A stretch of DNA of 64,000 nt, from assembly GCA_024509875.1 (NCBI GenBank), contig JAMPIV010019091.1:62001-126000 (forward strand), in the 5' to 3' direction. Source of the DNA: Oreohelix idahoensis. Lineage: Eukaryota > Mollusca > Gastropoda > Stylommatophora > Oreohelicidae. Below the pieces are notes generated by a model. That model saw only the letters and a program-made list of their open reading frames with translations. It ran no database searches and was not told where the DNA came from. This document shows, one piece after another, positions 22,700 to 34,657 of this stretch (position 1 is the stretch's first letter; every line of letters begins with the position of its first letter). The position numbers and the translations under genes are program-made.

Positions 22700-23775
22700 T
22701 TTCCCATGTTTGATGCAAGGAATTTTCTTTTTCTCTGAGTTTTCATATAGTGTTAAAGTTGAAAGGTCAAGCCTTTCCAAGTTTATTAAAAGAATGGTAA
22801 TGTTGTATACAGTTGTAAAGGAAACTGATAATTTATTAGCTGATAAATTTCCTGCTCTGATAAATGATCATGCAGGGGATAATGATGCCATTGTGTACAC
22901 TGATGGGTCTGTAATACATGGTGAAAATCAGGGTGAGGCTTCTCTGCTAGAGTAGGGCAGAATCATAGCATAGCTTACACAATAACAACCCCCAGCATGA
23001 AAACGGAGGTAGAGGCAGTTACTGCAGCCTTATGGTGGCTGTTTGAAACTTCATTAACAAGGATGGTTATTGTATCAGACTCACAAACCATGCTTTGGAA
23101 AGTCCAAAGTGGATGGCTTCGGCATGAATGAAAAACCTTCTTAGAAGAAACAAATCTTCAGGAACTGGTGTGGATCTACTATCCTGGTCATACAGGGGTC
23201 AATGAAAGAGCTAACAAACTAGCTTCAAGAGCACCCAAAGAAGGTGTATTGATATGGATACAGGAGAGATACTAAAGACAATTAATGATCACCTGTTAGA
23301 GAACGGCATTGCAATAGATGAATCTATAACGCTAAGATTGCTGGAAATTGGCATCAAATGTAAAGCTAACAGGGATGGATGAATGAGAGGATGCATTTGT
23401 CGTGTATACCAGGGATTCGCAACCTTTTTTTTTTTTTCCTCATGTCCCCCCCCCCCCTTTCTTAGCCTTATTTTCCCCTGGTCCCCCCCCCCCCCCCCCC
23501 CCCTTCTTAGCCTTTTTTTCCTCTGGTCCCCCCCCCCCCCCCCCTCCCTTTAGTCGCTATTAGTTGGAAAAAAAAATACTTTACCATCTTACTGTGGCAC
23601 CTTAGAAAGATGGCATGGCTCCATGGGCATTTGGCCCACGTTGAGAACCACTGGTGTATACAACTAGTGTGCTATAGGAACGGTTAGCATTTAGACCCTT
23701 CGACACGTGCTCAGGGAGAATAGAGCACCAATGGGTTTGCTTGGACTGTAGTGATGTCAATTCTGATCAACAGTA
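22700..23775 (+). pseudogene. LINE RNase H domain remnant, split by a MITE
   Basis: About 22880-23250 reads YTDGSVIHGENQ, SMKTEVEAVTAALWWL, VIVSDSQTML, then YYPGHTGVNERANKLAS. This is an RNase H fold as found at the end of LINE ORF2 proteins. One frameshift (after 22954) and several stops are present. The C-terminal part resumes after the MITE near 23662-23770 (ERLAFRPFDTCSG). It may have come with its own (different) LINE clade; the RT is absent. Confidence 0.78.
23410..23653. mobile_element. hAT-type MITE with poly-C interior
   Basis: The ends are imperfect terminal inverted repeats CAGGGATTCGCAACC and GGTTGAGAACCACTG, flanked by the 8-bp TSD GTGTATAC (23402-23409 and 23654-23661). The CAG(T/G)GGTTCTCAACC form is typical of hAT elements. 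The interior has several long C-runs and T-runs and no coding capacity. Confidence 0.88.
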
Positions 23776-23905
23776 ACAACTGATGCAAGGAATTTTCTGC
23801 AGCTGTGAGTTTTCATACAGTGTTAAAGTTCAAGGATCAAGCTTTTCCAAGTTTATTAAATGAATGGTAATCTTATATATAGTTTTAAAGGGAACTGAAT
23901 GAAGA
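23776..23905 (+). repeat. Second copy of the 22705-22830 LINE segment
   Basis: TGATGCAAGGAATTTTCT and the following 100 bp match the upstream edge of the RNase H remnant at moderate identity. The copy is truncated. Confidence 0.7.
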
Positions 23906-24047
23906 TTAATAAAATATAAAATTGGGGTAAAACAAAACAAAAAACTTAGTTCAAATATAATGGCTCAGAATAATGGCCCATCATCACGTGCAACTGGGAA
24001 AATTGGCCTTAAAGACTGGCCTTTCATCCTTTAAGAGTTAATGAGGA

Positions 24048-24980
24048 CAGAATAATGAGGACACGCATATTATTTTCATTCCTCTTGTTAAAGTGTTATG
24101 TTATACAAAACGTGAGGACACACATATTATTTTCATTCCTCTTGTTTAAAGGGTTGTGTTATACAAAATGTGAGGACACACATATTATTTTCATTCCTCT
24201 TGTTAAAGTGTTATGTTATACAAAATGTGAGGACACACATATTATTTTCATTCCTCTTGTTTAAAGGGTTGTGTTATACAAAATGTGAGGACACACATAT
24301 TATTTTCATTCCTCTTGTTAAAGTGTTATGTTATACAAAACGTGAGGACACACATATTATTTTCATTCCTCTTGTTGAGGTGTTATGTTACATGAAACGT
24401 GAGGACACACATATTATTTTCATTCCTTTTGTTAAAGTGTTATGTTATACAAAACGTGAGGTCATGCATGTTATTTTCATTCCTCTTGCTAAAGTGCTAT
24501 ATTATAAGAAACATGAGGACACACATATTATTTTCATTCCTCTTGTTAAAGTGTTATGCTATACAAAAAGTGAGGACACATGTTATTTTCATTCCTCTTG
24601 TTGATGTATTATGTTATACGAAACATACAAAAACATGAGGAACCACATATTATATTCATTCCTCTTGCTAAGTGTTATGTTATACAAAATGTGAGGATAC
24701 ACATGTTATGTTCATTCCTCTTGTTAAAGTGTTATGTTATACAAAATGTGAGGACACACATATTACTTTTATTCCTCTTCTTGGCGTGTTATGTTATACA
24801 AAACGTGAGGACACACATGTTATGTTCATTCCTCTTGTTGACCTGTTATGTTATACAAAATGTGAGGACACACATATTATTTTCATTCCTCTTGTTGAAG
24901 TGTTATGTTAAATGAAACGTGAGGACACGCATATTACTTTCACTCCTCTTGTTAAGTGTTACGTTATACGAAACGTATAA
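24048..24980. repeat. 57-bp satellite array, about 16 units
   Basis: Units contain GAGGACACACATATTATTTT, CATTCCTCTTGTTAAAG and TGTTATGTTATACAAAA. Because 57 is divisible by three, all frames stay open for several units and mimic hydrophobic repeat proteins (HILFSFLLLKCYVIQNV). No start or promoter context supports coding. It lies in legumain intron 3. Confidence 0.92.
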
Positions 24981-25154
24981 TGCCTCTACTTTAAGATATG
25001 GAGGTTTATTAAGCACTGTGATAAAACCATATTTATATTCGGTGAATTTATAGATTCTGTTGCACAGATATACACCTGGCCCTGATGACTGTAGCTTAAA
25101 TAGATCTAATAAACAAATGGAGTGGGATTATCAAACAAATATCATATTCAAAAT

Positions 25155-25516
25155 AGGGAACCTCGCTGGTGTAATGGTTACCACACTGTGCTGGTGATCG
25201 GGTGATCCAGGTTCGAGCCCTGGTGAGAACATCTGAAAGATTCTCGTCGACTGGGACGTGGACTGGAATAATTCGAGCCCTGGCGAAGACATTTGAAGGA
25301 GTGTCTTCGACCAGGGACTGGAATAACCTGAACGGCTCCTGAGCAGAGCAAGCTCTAATGGGTACCTCCGAAATCAGCAAGAATCTGCCTGAATGGCGAG
25401 AGGACACCCGTCATTGTACAGGGAAAAAAGGGATACTCACGTAAAATCAGGTCTCAGGTTCGACATATTAACCGGAGATTTCGCCTCGAGTAATAGTGGG
25501 CGTACGAAAAAAAAAA
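25155..25516 (+). mobile_element. SINE-A full-length copy (tRNA-derived)
   Basis: The 11-bp TSD ATATTCAAAAT lies at 25144-25154 and 25517-25527. The head has a box-A-like TGGTGTAATGGTTACCA and a consensus box B GGTTCGAGCCC (25210-25220). The box-B neighbourhood is partly duplicated in the body (second TTCGAGCCCTGG at about 25270). The tail is A-rich. It is the reference copy for the reversed SINE at 3958-4328. Confidence 0.93.
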
Positions 25517-25526
25517 ATATTCAAAA

Positions 25527-25941
25527 TGGAGATTTATAACCATGTGGTTATTGATCTACCTTGTTATTGATCCACCGACATTTGCAATCTTGCCCTTTGG
25601 CACAATAAATTATGCACATTTTCTATGGAGGTTACAGACAACATATAAGAGAGAAAAAAAAGGTCCAAACTGAAGAGAGGGGTGGCATATGTTCTCCTCT
25701 GAGACACAATCTCAAAGCAGTATAAAACTGCAGGTCTTTGTGGAAAACCCAGGCAATAACTTACAGGGTATCCCAAAAGTGTATACACCAAGAACATATT
25801 CATTTGCTGTAGTCCTATATGCAACAACTAATTCTGTTTCATATAAAGTGCACAGATGAGGAAATCTGACTATACCTAAATGGGCATGCCAGGCAACCCT
25901 TGGGACAATATTGTACCAAACTGTGGTGCCATACAGCTGTT
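25527..25941. repeat. 415-bp direct repeat, copy 1
   Basis: It is nearly identical to 26970-27388 (GGAGATTTATAACCATG ... ACCAAACTGTGG). The termini could be read as TG...CA, but no matching TSD was found, so an LTR nature is unproven. Short minus-strand frames have no recognised domain. Confidence 0.85.
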
Positions 25942-26967
25942 AAAGCTTGTTTTCTTTAACAACATCAGCAGGCCACACAGGCCATCACTTCTGCTACTGT
26001 GTGAATGTTTTGTGGTGGGTGTGTGTGTGTCGGATCACTGACAAGGACAAAGTCATTATGGTCGGGCTTACAGGTGGCCGACAGTTGTACAATCTAACAA
26101 TACGTGGATGTCATGCGTTCTTCAGGTGTGTTGTATTCTGCTTTCCTCTCACCCACACAACAGTAACGTAAGGTCATGAAATAGACCAACTAGTTCAACT
26201 TTACACAGTTTATTTACGACACAGTAACATCGCAAAGTACACGAAGGAACAGCACATTGTCACAGGTTACTACAGGTATAAAATCCATTATAAATAGGTT
26301 GCAGAACACAGTAAATCACAGCATCTTAAAAAATCCAGAGATTGGTTGCGTACACCGCAACTCACAATACAGTTCATTAGAAAAATATCTCAAATGTCCG
26401 GAGATTGGTTGCACACACCGCAACTCACAATACAGTTCATTTCCATAGGAACAAACATCCATCAAAAGGAAAAAAGATTGCATACATCGCAATTCTTATT
26501 ATATAATATGAGCCAACGTAATCCATGGCATATGAATCATATCTCCTGGAAAAAACATTCCCTTCAATAATCTATATATATTCTCTTCAATAAAATATTC
26601 TGGTCACACAAGCGAGACAAAACAACAGTCTCGAAGCCCTGCCAGATACACACTGCCCGAGATTATAGTCTCTAAGTCCAGCTCAGTGAAGTCGCTCGTG
26701 CGCGAACTCCCTGCATAACATCTGAGCTCAGCTCACCCTTATCTCCCCCCAAACTACTATTAAGAACATTCAAATAGTTTCTTTATTTTTAAAAAAACTA
26801 ACACAGACTCAGTTGAGCTATGTTCCAAAATTATCGTACACAAAGTACCCAAATAAAAAATCTACTCATTACTTTAAACGTGCTTACTAACCAAAAATCA
26901 GCCCCGTACATAATAATCCCTAACACTTAACTCCTACTAAACAAATATGACTTAACATATTATGTTA
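25942..26967. other. Spacer between the 415-bp repeats, with a 62-bp tandem pair
   Basis: About 1 kb with no gene. GATTGGTTGCGTACACCGCA occurs at 26340 and, slightly changed, at 26402 (period 62), with a weaker third copy near 26477. A (GT)n run lies near 26019. A near-palindrome CTTAACATATTATGTTAAG (about 26951) ends the spacer. Confidence 0.65.
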
Positions 26968-26969
26968 AG

Positions 26970-27388
26970 AAAATGGAGATTTATAACCATGTTGTTATTG
27001 ATCCACCTTGTTATTGACCCACCGACATTTGCAATCTTGCCCTTTGGCACAATAAATTATGCACATTTTCTATGGAGGTTACAGACAACATAGAAGAGAG
27101 AAAAAAAAGGTCAAAACTGAAGAGAGAGGTGGCATATGTTCTCCTCTGAGACACAATCTCAAAGCAGTATAAAACTGCAGGTCTTTTTGGAAAACCCAGG
27201 CAATAACTTACAGTGTATCCCAAAAGTGTATACACCAAGAACATATTCATTTGCTGTAGTCCTATATGCAACAACTAATTCTGTTTCATATAAAGTGCAC
27301 AGATGAGGAAATCTGACTATACCTAAATGGGCATGCCAGACAACCTTTGGGACAATATTGTACCAAACTGTGGCGCCATACAGCTCTT
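26970..27388. repeat. 415-bp direct repeat, copy 2
   Basis: The match to 25527-25941 is about 97% by eye; the flanks differ at both ends. Confidence 0.85.
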
Positions 27389-27439
27389 GAGCTAGAAAGA
27401 GATAAATTAGTCCACCAAGCCATCTCTTGACTGACAATT

Positions 27440-27732
27440 AATCAATCAATACTCTTTAGCTCCCCAAGAAGCATCCTTTAACAAACGTATGCCAAGTCCT
27501 TCCTGTTCCGGTACCATCAGCTCAAGGTCTTTCCACTTCTTCCTCGTTACTTTCCTTTCTGTCTCCAGCTCTCTTCTCCGTGAGTTCTTCAGTCTGCCTC
27601 TGCTTCTCTTGCCCTGGGAGTTCCACAAGGACAGCCAGGTAATGCTACGCAACAGGTTTCCTCAGTGCGTGTCCAATCCATTACCAGCTAGTTCCACTCG
27701 TCCCTTCTTCCACTGATACTTGTCTAGTTCTT
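27440..27732 (-). pseudogene. RTE-type LINE 3' fragment (second RTE family)
   Basis: The minus strand encodes WNSQGKRSRGRLKNSRRREL and a WKDLELM segment. This corresponds to the WNPQGKR.RGRPK..WRRELE...W..LE C-terminus of RTE ORF2. It is frame-broken upstream. A second copy lies at 57500-57850. Confidence 0.75.
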
Positions 27733-27734
27733 GT

Positions 27735-27937
27735 CATCCAACATATCTCTGCTCCTGTGGCACCCAGCCCCATGACAGCCAAACTTACAGCAGTGAACAC
27801 AGTGGCATATGACAACAGCCCACATCTCTCAACGAAAAACTGTTTGGAGATGTCAGGAACCTTGAGCTGACTACTGCCTTTATTAGTGTCATTAATGTAG
27901 AAGTCTGAGGGCGAACGAAGAAGAAGAAGATGCCATT
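27735..27937 (+). pseudogene. 5'-truncated I-like LINE fragment
   Basis: The plus strand has the LINE C-terminus (NEKLFGDVRNLELTTAFISV), the stop, and a GGGCGAACGAAGAAGAAGAAG tail-type end. It matches the L-host LINE 3' end (29089-29350, minus) with a small internal deletion. Confidence 0.85.
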
Positions 27938-28195
27938 TCTCTTCACTGTGCATCTGATCACATGCTTTTTTTTTCTGATGCCCTAATTTTAATCACTCAT
28001 GCTACTGATTGGTGCATTCAAATCAGCAGGTCACATCATTGAAATCACTATTTCTCAACATACCCTATTCACAATTTAATTACTCTATTAATATCTTTTA
28101 TACTGCCCTGTGTAGTGCTGAGGGGTCTCTGAAAGAACAACAAAAAAAAAAAAGAATTGGCTTACTGCACCCTCAGACATGTCCTAAAAGTGGCT

Positions 28196-28350
28196 AATAA
28201 AAGGCTGTGTATGTGGCTAACAACCTCATCATGTAACCCACACAGCCACAGAGACCACCACTGCAAGAGCATGTGAATGATTGGTGCAGGCTTCCTGCAA
28301 AAGGACTAGCTACAGTGATGGCGCCATGTTCGGTACAGACCGCAAAGGAA
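28196..28350. repeat. Dispersed repeat X, copy 1
   Basis: Blocks ACCACTGCAAGAG, GCAGGCTTCCTGCAAAAGGA and GCGCCATGTTCGGTA match 56700-56850. A GATGATAATGATGATG run follows it, about 70 bp from exon 3. It may be the 5' part of an RTE-like LINE; not classified. Confidence 0.6.
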
Positions 28351-28441
28351 AATAATGATGATAATGATGATGTCTCTTTCTATCAGAGTCAGAAACGTAG
28401 GGCTCTTGCTGATGATAAATTAAACTACTCAGGACTTTTAC

Positions 28442-28523
28442 CTCTCCTGTGTAGTCCTTAAGAACACCTGGATAAACATTTGGTCCATTCGGTTTATTTA
28501 TGACTGTGCCAGGGAAGGGATTC
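28442..28523 (-). CDS. LGMN: Legumain exon 3
   Basis: Eighty-two nucleotides complete the Glu codon and encode NPFPGTVINKPNGPNVYPG then VLKDYTGE, the family segment usually written NPTPG..INRPNG..VY.GV.KDYTG. The acceptor is a C/T-rich run ending CCTAG; the donor is GAG|GTAAAA, phase 0. The exon is too short to show as an isolated reading frame and was found by following the protein family across introns. It is separated from exon 2 by the 28.5-kb nested-transposon intron. Confidence 0.93.
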
Positions 28524-28711
28524 CTAGGTTGAAGAAAAAGAAATAAAAATAAGAACTATGTCCAAATAAACAAATGAGATCATTTCATAGAATAAAAGGA
28601 TGGGGGAATAATATAAGAAAGACAACTGATGTGAGAAAAAGGAAATGTTACAAATTTTAAAAAATACCGTATATGCTCGAGTATGACAAGACACATTTAC
28701 ATGCCTAAGAT

Positions 28712-29088
28712 GCATAGTAACACCAGATGGAGGAACAAGCAAAGACATCAACAATAGAATGAATAAAGCGAGAACAGCCTTTGTTAATCTAAACAACATC
28801 TGGAAGTCCTCTTAGTACAGCATAAACACCAAATTAATGTTGTGAAAGCTGTGTACTTTCTGTGCTTCTCAATGATGCGGAATTGTCCTCTTTCCATACA
28901 ATCCGCCTACGGAAAATTCTCCAAATCTTTTGGCCGAATACCATCACCAACGAAGAACTGCTTACTTGGAGCAATCAAGAGGACACACACACCATCAAAG
29001 CTGGCAGACACTGGAGTTGGGTTGGCCCACATCCTCAGAAGAGACTCTGATGCCATCACAAGAACAGCTATGCTATGGACCCCTGAAT
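28712..29088 (+). pseudogene. RTE LINE, left part of a split copy
   Basis: Reading across frames, the plus strand shows TPDGGTSKDINNRMNKART, AFVNLNNIWKSS, LRKILQIFWPNTITNEELL, HILRRDSDAITRTAML and WTPE. This is the C-terminal half of RTE (BovB-like) ORF2. It stops at the CCTGAAT target of L-host and resumes at 55811 with PKTTWRRTVE. Confidence 0.85.
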
Positions 29089-29113
29089 TCTTCTTCTTCT
29101 TCCCCGTTTGCCT

Positions 29114-31263
29114 TCAGACCTCTACATTTATGACTCTAATAAAGGCAGTAGTCAACTCAAGGTTCCTGACATCTCCAAACAGTTTTTCGTTGACAGAAGT
29201 GGGTTGTTGCCATATGCTACTCCGTTCATTACTGTAGGTTGGGCAATAATGCAGGAGGTGTTCGACCGTCATTGGGCTGGTACCGCAGGTGCAGAGGTCT
29301 GTTGCACCAATCTTGTATTTGTGGTATAGATGGTATCTCAATCTGTTGTGTCCAGTGCATAGCCGAAAAATGATGACCTGTTCTTTCCTGGATAGTTGAT
29401 GATATGCATCATTTTTCAAATGGCCCGGGTGCTCTCTTTCCCATTTGGACTTGAATGTAGCCTTTATAGTAGTCTTTGCCGTTGCGTAAGTTGTCTCTAT
29501 ATCATTTTGAGGTAAGGCACCTCCTTCCTTAGCAAGTTTGTCTGCCTCCTCATTTCCTGGTATGTTGCAATGGGCTGGTATCCACTGGATAGTGCACTTG
29601 TTGAAGCATTTGGCCTGTCTTTCAAGGGAGATTATCAGATCTTTCAATCCTTTAGTTTGATGGCTCTTCAGCACTGATATTACTGAGAGGGCATCTGTAA
29701 AGATTACTATCTGTTTTTCTGCCTGTGCTTTGCATTCAATAAGAGTTTCAGCTGCCTGTTTCAGGGCTTCTGCTTCAGCACTGAAGTTATTGCAGTATTT
29801 GCCAGTGGCAATTGCCATAGAGTGGATTCTAATCTTTAATTTTATGAGGATGCCGGCACCCCCATTTTCAACTGCATTTTTTGCTGAACCATGAGTATAT
29901 GCATGTCCAAAGCTTTGCTGGGAATTTTTGGTCAATATACTTGGTTGCTATACACTTTCTTTGTGTTTCTGTCTGTGTTCCCTTACTTTCAATGCCTGGA
30001 ATATCAGATTTTAACTCAGGAAAGCATCTTATTTTCCACAGTGGGATAGTTGAGCTTGTTGGGATTTTCTTTGCAACTGAGCTTGCTAGCATGGTATTTT
30101 TGCTAATTTTTTCTTTTGCTTGGGCTACAAAGTTAGTTCGCTTGAGCCTGCCTCTTCCTAGCCTATTCATTCTTTGGAACATGGGGTGTCCTTCAAGTCT
30201 CTTAAATTTTTCAGCTTATTTTAGGACTCTGCTGTCACGTCTATCCTCCATTGACTGTAGCCCTATAATGCTTTCCATACGGTTGATTTGTGTGGACTTT
30301 AGGGCCCCTGTTATAATACGTGCTGCTTGGTTTTGGAGTCTGTTTACTCTGTCAAAATTTGACTTTGCTGCCGTCGACCAAGCTGTGATGCCGTATTCCA
30401 TAGCAGGTCTGACTCTGCCTGTGTACAGCTTTTTGAGGATATTCTCATCAGCACCCCATGTGGTACCAGCTAACTTTTTCATGATGGCCATGCGAAGTTT
30501 TGCCCTTAGCTGTATTTTGTTTATCTGTGCTTTCCACGTCATTCGGCGGTCCAGTGTGATTCCTAAGTATGTTGGTGTTTCATCTTCTAGTACTGCCTGC
30601 CCATTTAGTTGTAGCTTTGCGTGCTGTGGTTTATTTGACAAGGTAAAAATAGTGTGTGTAGTTTTTTGTTCATTTATTTTGAGCAACTACTTTCTGGACC
30701 AACTTTCAAGGGCTAGCAGTGAATTCTGCATGCACACTCTTGCTGTGGTGATGTATTCTTCTGAAGTCCACATGACCAGGTCATCAGCATAGAGAGAGTT
30801 GTGGACATTCTTGTGGATGTTTTCTGTTATATCATTTATATATATGAGGAAGAGTGTTGGGGAAAGGACTCCACCCTGTGGAACTCCATGTTCCATTGTA
30901 GTCTTTTTGCTTAACTGTCCGTGCACCTGCACTCTAGCTGTTCTGTTTGTTAGGTAGTGGCTGATCCAGTTATACATTCTTCCACAGACTCCATATTTAA
31001 GCATTTTAACTCTTAGCCCATCTTTCCAAACTTTATCAAATGCTTTCTCCATGTCTACCCAGACTGCTACAGTGTGCTTTCCTTCTTGGAAAGCATCTTC
31101 GATTTCCTGTGCAATGTAGGTGACTTGGTCCTCTGTAGAGCTATGCTGCCTGAAGCCTGCCTGTTGGTGCAGTAAAATTTGTTTTTCTTCGAGGTGCCAA
31201 CTTTAATCTGGTATTGATCATTCTCTCCATAAGCTTTCCCGTGCAGCTTAGAAGGCTGATGGG
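29114..31263 (-). pseudogene. L-host RT palm, RNase H and C-terminal cysteine domain
   Basis: After the TyC insertion the minus strand continues ISLLSCTGKLMERM, a 1-base shift, EKAFDKVWKDGL, GVPQGGVLSPTLF and LYADDLVMWT. In-frame stops occur after SWSRK (about 30687) and RVLK (about 30216). RNase H follows at 29935-29114; its first catalytic box reads YTHGSA instead of YTDGSA. Then come FTDALSV, WIPAHCNIPGNEEADKLA and CTCGTSPMTVEHLLHYC. It is a dead copy with nonsense mutations and a frameshift before RNase H. Confidence 0.88.
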
Positions 31264-34200
31264 TGTCGCAAAATTGGTTTCAAGTCATTGCAAACGTTTT
31301 CAGTTAGATTTATAAACCCATCTACGATCGAGTGACCGCTTTCAAAATGGCGGCGTATCAGCGAAATGTGTATCGGACAGAGGAAATCGCCAACGATAAA
31401 TAAAAACAGAAGGGAATCCGTATGAAAAGGATTTTACATTTCAGTACAGGGAAGGATGGTGTATAACTGCATATAAGATGGAACGGTAGGAAGTTCTCAT
31501 TTACGGAGATATATGCGTATTTCGGCTGCCCACAGTTACGCTAAAAGCATGTAAACCCACTTCTGTTCTAAATATTAAAATCAACAAATAACAGTTTGGG
31601 AAATTACATGGATAGGAAGATAGAGTTTTATCAGCTGTATAAAACTAGATAAGATGGAACTATATGGATATTATATATGCCGAGAATGATAAAGGCAAAA
31701 TTTCAGTCGACGCACAGTTCGGCCGAAATCACTGTTCTGGAAGGATTTTTCAGGCTTAGGTTTAAGCTGTGACGTCAGTACTCTCTGATACGTCCGCGCT
31801 ATACGTATTTAAAGCGTATCGGTAAAACTGGAGGGACAAAGAAGCCAAAGGGGGGAGAACTAGCCATAACCAAATTGAAGTAGGCTTAGGGAAGTTTGAA
31901 ATTAAGAGCTTAATTGCTCAAAAAATAACTAAAGAATGGATAACAGCATGGGACCTAAGTAAAAAAGCAAGACACTCATATAAAATCCTTAAAAAACCAA
32001 GCAAAAAATGTCAAATAAAAGATGAACTAAAAATACCAATTAATAAAAAATTGCTGAGACTCAAGCTGGGAACTGGATATTTCATGATAGAGGAACCCAC
32101 ATGTGAAGAGTGTCAAGAACCAAACACAATTAGGCACTTTCTAGTGGACTGCAAAAAATATAACCAACAGAGGCAAAACATTAAGACATACTGTAGTAAC
32201 CACAAGGTAGAAATGAGTGTAGAAAATCTCATAGGCACAAAGAGCCCTTCAGAAATGCAAAAGTTAATAAAACACTATATTACAAAAACTAAAGCTAACA
32301 TATAAAAATCAAATAAGGAATTGAACCAGTAGTCCAAACTGGTGAAAGACTCGCCCCAGAAACATACAGATTAACCAAATAAACCATCCAGTAAAAATCA
32401 AAAACATACTAACTTAGAAAATAGCATATATTGGAATTTTTTTAAAAAACCATGTTGAACTATAACTACAAAAGGAAAAATACCGACTAGAGATAATATA
32501 ATATAAAACAAATACAAACAAAAACATATTACAATAAAAGAAACACGTCCTGATATAACCAACAAATCCATGTACATGGTAGATGGTTGAAAGGGGCGTG
32601 CTACAAAATGAAGTAGCAAACACATTAATAAAAAAAAAAAAATGGAGGGATATACAACGAAGAGGGTTCAGACAGACTGGAGGCAGAGTTTCGCCACTAC
32701 CCATGAATTGTGAGCGGATCGCCAGAAACATTTTTAAGTCCAGTATCTGAAGTCTGAGGGTAAGCGAAATTATGATAACTACCGTGTATTATAATTGTTA
32801 TTTCAGGTTCATCTAGAATTCACAAAATATGCCTGTATAATAATCATTGATATAATGTATTGTATTTTTAATATGATCTAAACATGTGCATTGTGGATGA
32901 GATGATTGTTGCTTGTACAAAAATTAATCACAAATAGCCCCACAGCCTAATGAAGATTATTTATCATATTGCTTTATCGCTTACGAAGATAAAGGCAGTC
33001 CCATGGCAGAGATTGTCATAGGGAAATGAAGTGTTAGAAACTTCTTCGTGGAAGATCCCAGTTTACGAGGTTAAGGTGACTAGTCCCCTTCCTCGCTGCC
33101 TTTGCCTTCCCTAGTTCGAGCGCACAACTTTGTACCCATTTACAGCTGGTAAAATGGAGTGGTCCACAGCCAGGTTTCAATTCCAAAACTATATAATTGT
33201 ACTACCGAAGAAAGCAACTTGATCACGTGGTCACTCACTTTATTTATTTTATGTATTAATTTTGGGTAGTTGCTAAAATAGCATCAGTATTTGAATTTGT
33301 ACTTGATATGATTTAGAAGGATCAAGTTATAGATCAGAAAAGGATGTATAGGAGCAGGGGAAACCAGATGATGTTTATTACTGATATGTTAATATTAATT
33401 CTGTATCATTGAAATGATGTTACTTGCTATGACTGTATAACTTTGACACCTGATGACTGACTTGTCTGACTTATGTGCTAGTCAGTTACACTTAATTGAC
33501 ATGTTAATATTAATGCTATATCACTGAAATGATGTCCTTGCTTACTATGATTGTATAACGGTGACATCTGATGACTGACTGGTCTGACATCTGTGCTAGT
33601 CAGCTACAAGTCTAGCCAGATACTAGCCAAGGCTGATATGTTGCAGGTTCCATGAAATAACTCAAACCAGACTGTCCAGTATCAGAAGCCGGTGCAGTTC
33701 ATCCGAGGCAATCCCACAAAAGTGCAGGACCCCAAAGAGTGAACTTCAACTGGTCATTGGCATCCCTACTGTTGGGCCTACCAAGTCTGATATCAGCAAA
33801 GGACAGTTCCAGCAGTATCAAGTTGGAAAGATAAGTGTCCTGTTTGACACTGACCACCTATACATGTGAAACAGCCAATAGTTGAAAACAATAAGTAACC
33901 ATACATAAACTCAGTCAACTGATGACAGTTATCCTTAAATTCAAAGGACTAATAACAGTGATTTCAGTAACTTTCTTATTTAAGATCTTGAAGTCTAAAC
34001 AGACAATAATAGTAATTGTGTGAATATTTTTATATATATGTGTATACTCTTTTTCCAACTAGTAGAAATAGAATAATAGTGCAATTATTAAACTATTTTA
34101 ACTGTACCTGAGGATTTATTCACTTCTACCATTTTGTGGGTTCAGTGAATGTACATTTTACTTATCCCCTAGCATATAAGTAATCATAAGATAGTCACAG

Positions 34201-34386
34201 GGAGGAGACACCTTAAATCCTGGTACTACTTCTTACCAACTGGGCCAGGGTTTTCACAGTCTGACTATTGTTATGATAACAATACACCAGTGCTTATTTC
34301 TAAGACTGTGGTATTACTTGTAAGGTCAGAACTCTTTACTGGCATACTCTTACATAATAAATAAATTTAAATAACCTCCCGCTACA
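31264..34386 (+). repeat. TyC 5' LTR (3123 bp with LINE insert)
   Basis: It carries a LINE insertion at 31837-32642 and an internal tandem pair (about 120 bp) around 33380-33610 that recurs in the 3' LTR. No gene of its own. Confidence 0.93.
31837..32642 (+). mobile_element. L-polyA: 5'-truncated LINE in TyC 5' LTR
   Basis: The TSD TGGAGGGA (31829-31836 and 32643-32650) and an A-tail bound it; the 3' LTR has an empty site. An 84-codon end of ORF2 (32051-32305) has CEECQEPNTIRHFLVDCKKY, the C-terminal cysteine-histidine motif common to several LINE clades. The last 100 bp match 62636-62729 beside legumain exon 1. Confidence 0.92.
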
Positions 34387-34657
34387 GTGGGGGCTCGTCT
34401 GCGGGATATATCTTTGATATTCCTGAGCCAACTTTCTATTTCTGCTGTGTAGGAAATTGTCTTTTGTAAAATTTTTGGAAAGAGTTATCATAGTAGGAAA
34501 TAATTATATTTTTAGGAGTACCATTGAGTACAGATAAAGAAAGCTGTTTCATATATGGTGAAGTCAGTTTAATTAACTTTAATTTTAAATAAGTTAATTA
34601 TATTGTAGTAAATTAGTTTGAGTAAGATCGCTTGCCCTACTAGACTACAGATACATC

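Noticed and set aside
24055..24915. Several overlapping hydrophobic repeat proteins
   Set aside because: A by-product of the 57-bp satellite; all frames are equally open and nothing supports expression.
25155..25230. Possible tRNA gene with good A and B boxes
   Set aside because: It is the head of SINE-A: no proper cloverleaf 3' half, a long body, an A-tail and a TSD follow.
25527..27388. A small LTR retrotransposon made of the 415-bp repeats
   Set aside because: No matching TSD, primer site or purine tract could be found; kept only as a direct repeat.
29881..30792. 303-codon plus-strand open frame
   Set aside because: It is antisense to the L-host RT/RNase H, which has clear motifs on the minus strand; the frame has no recognisable domain of its own.
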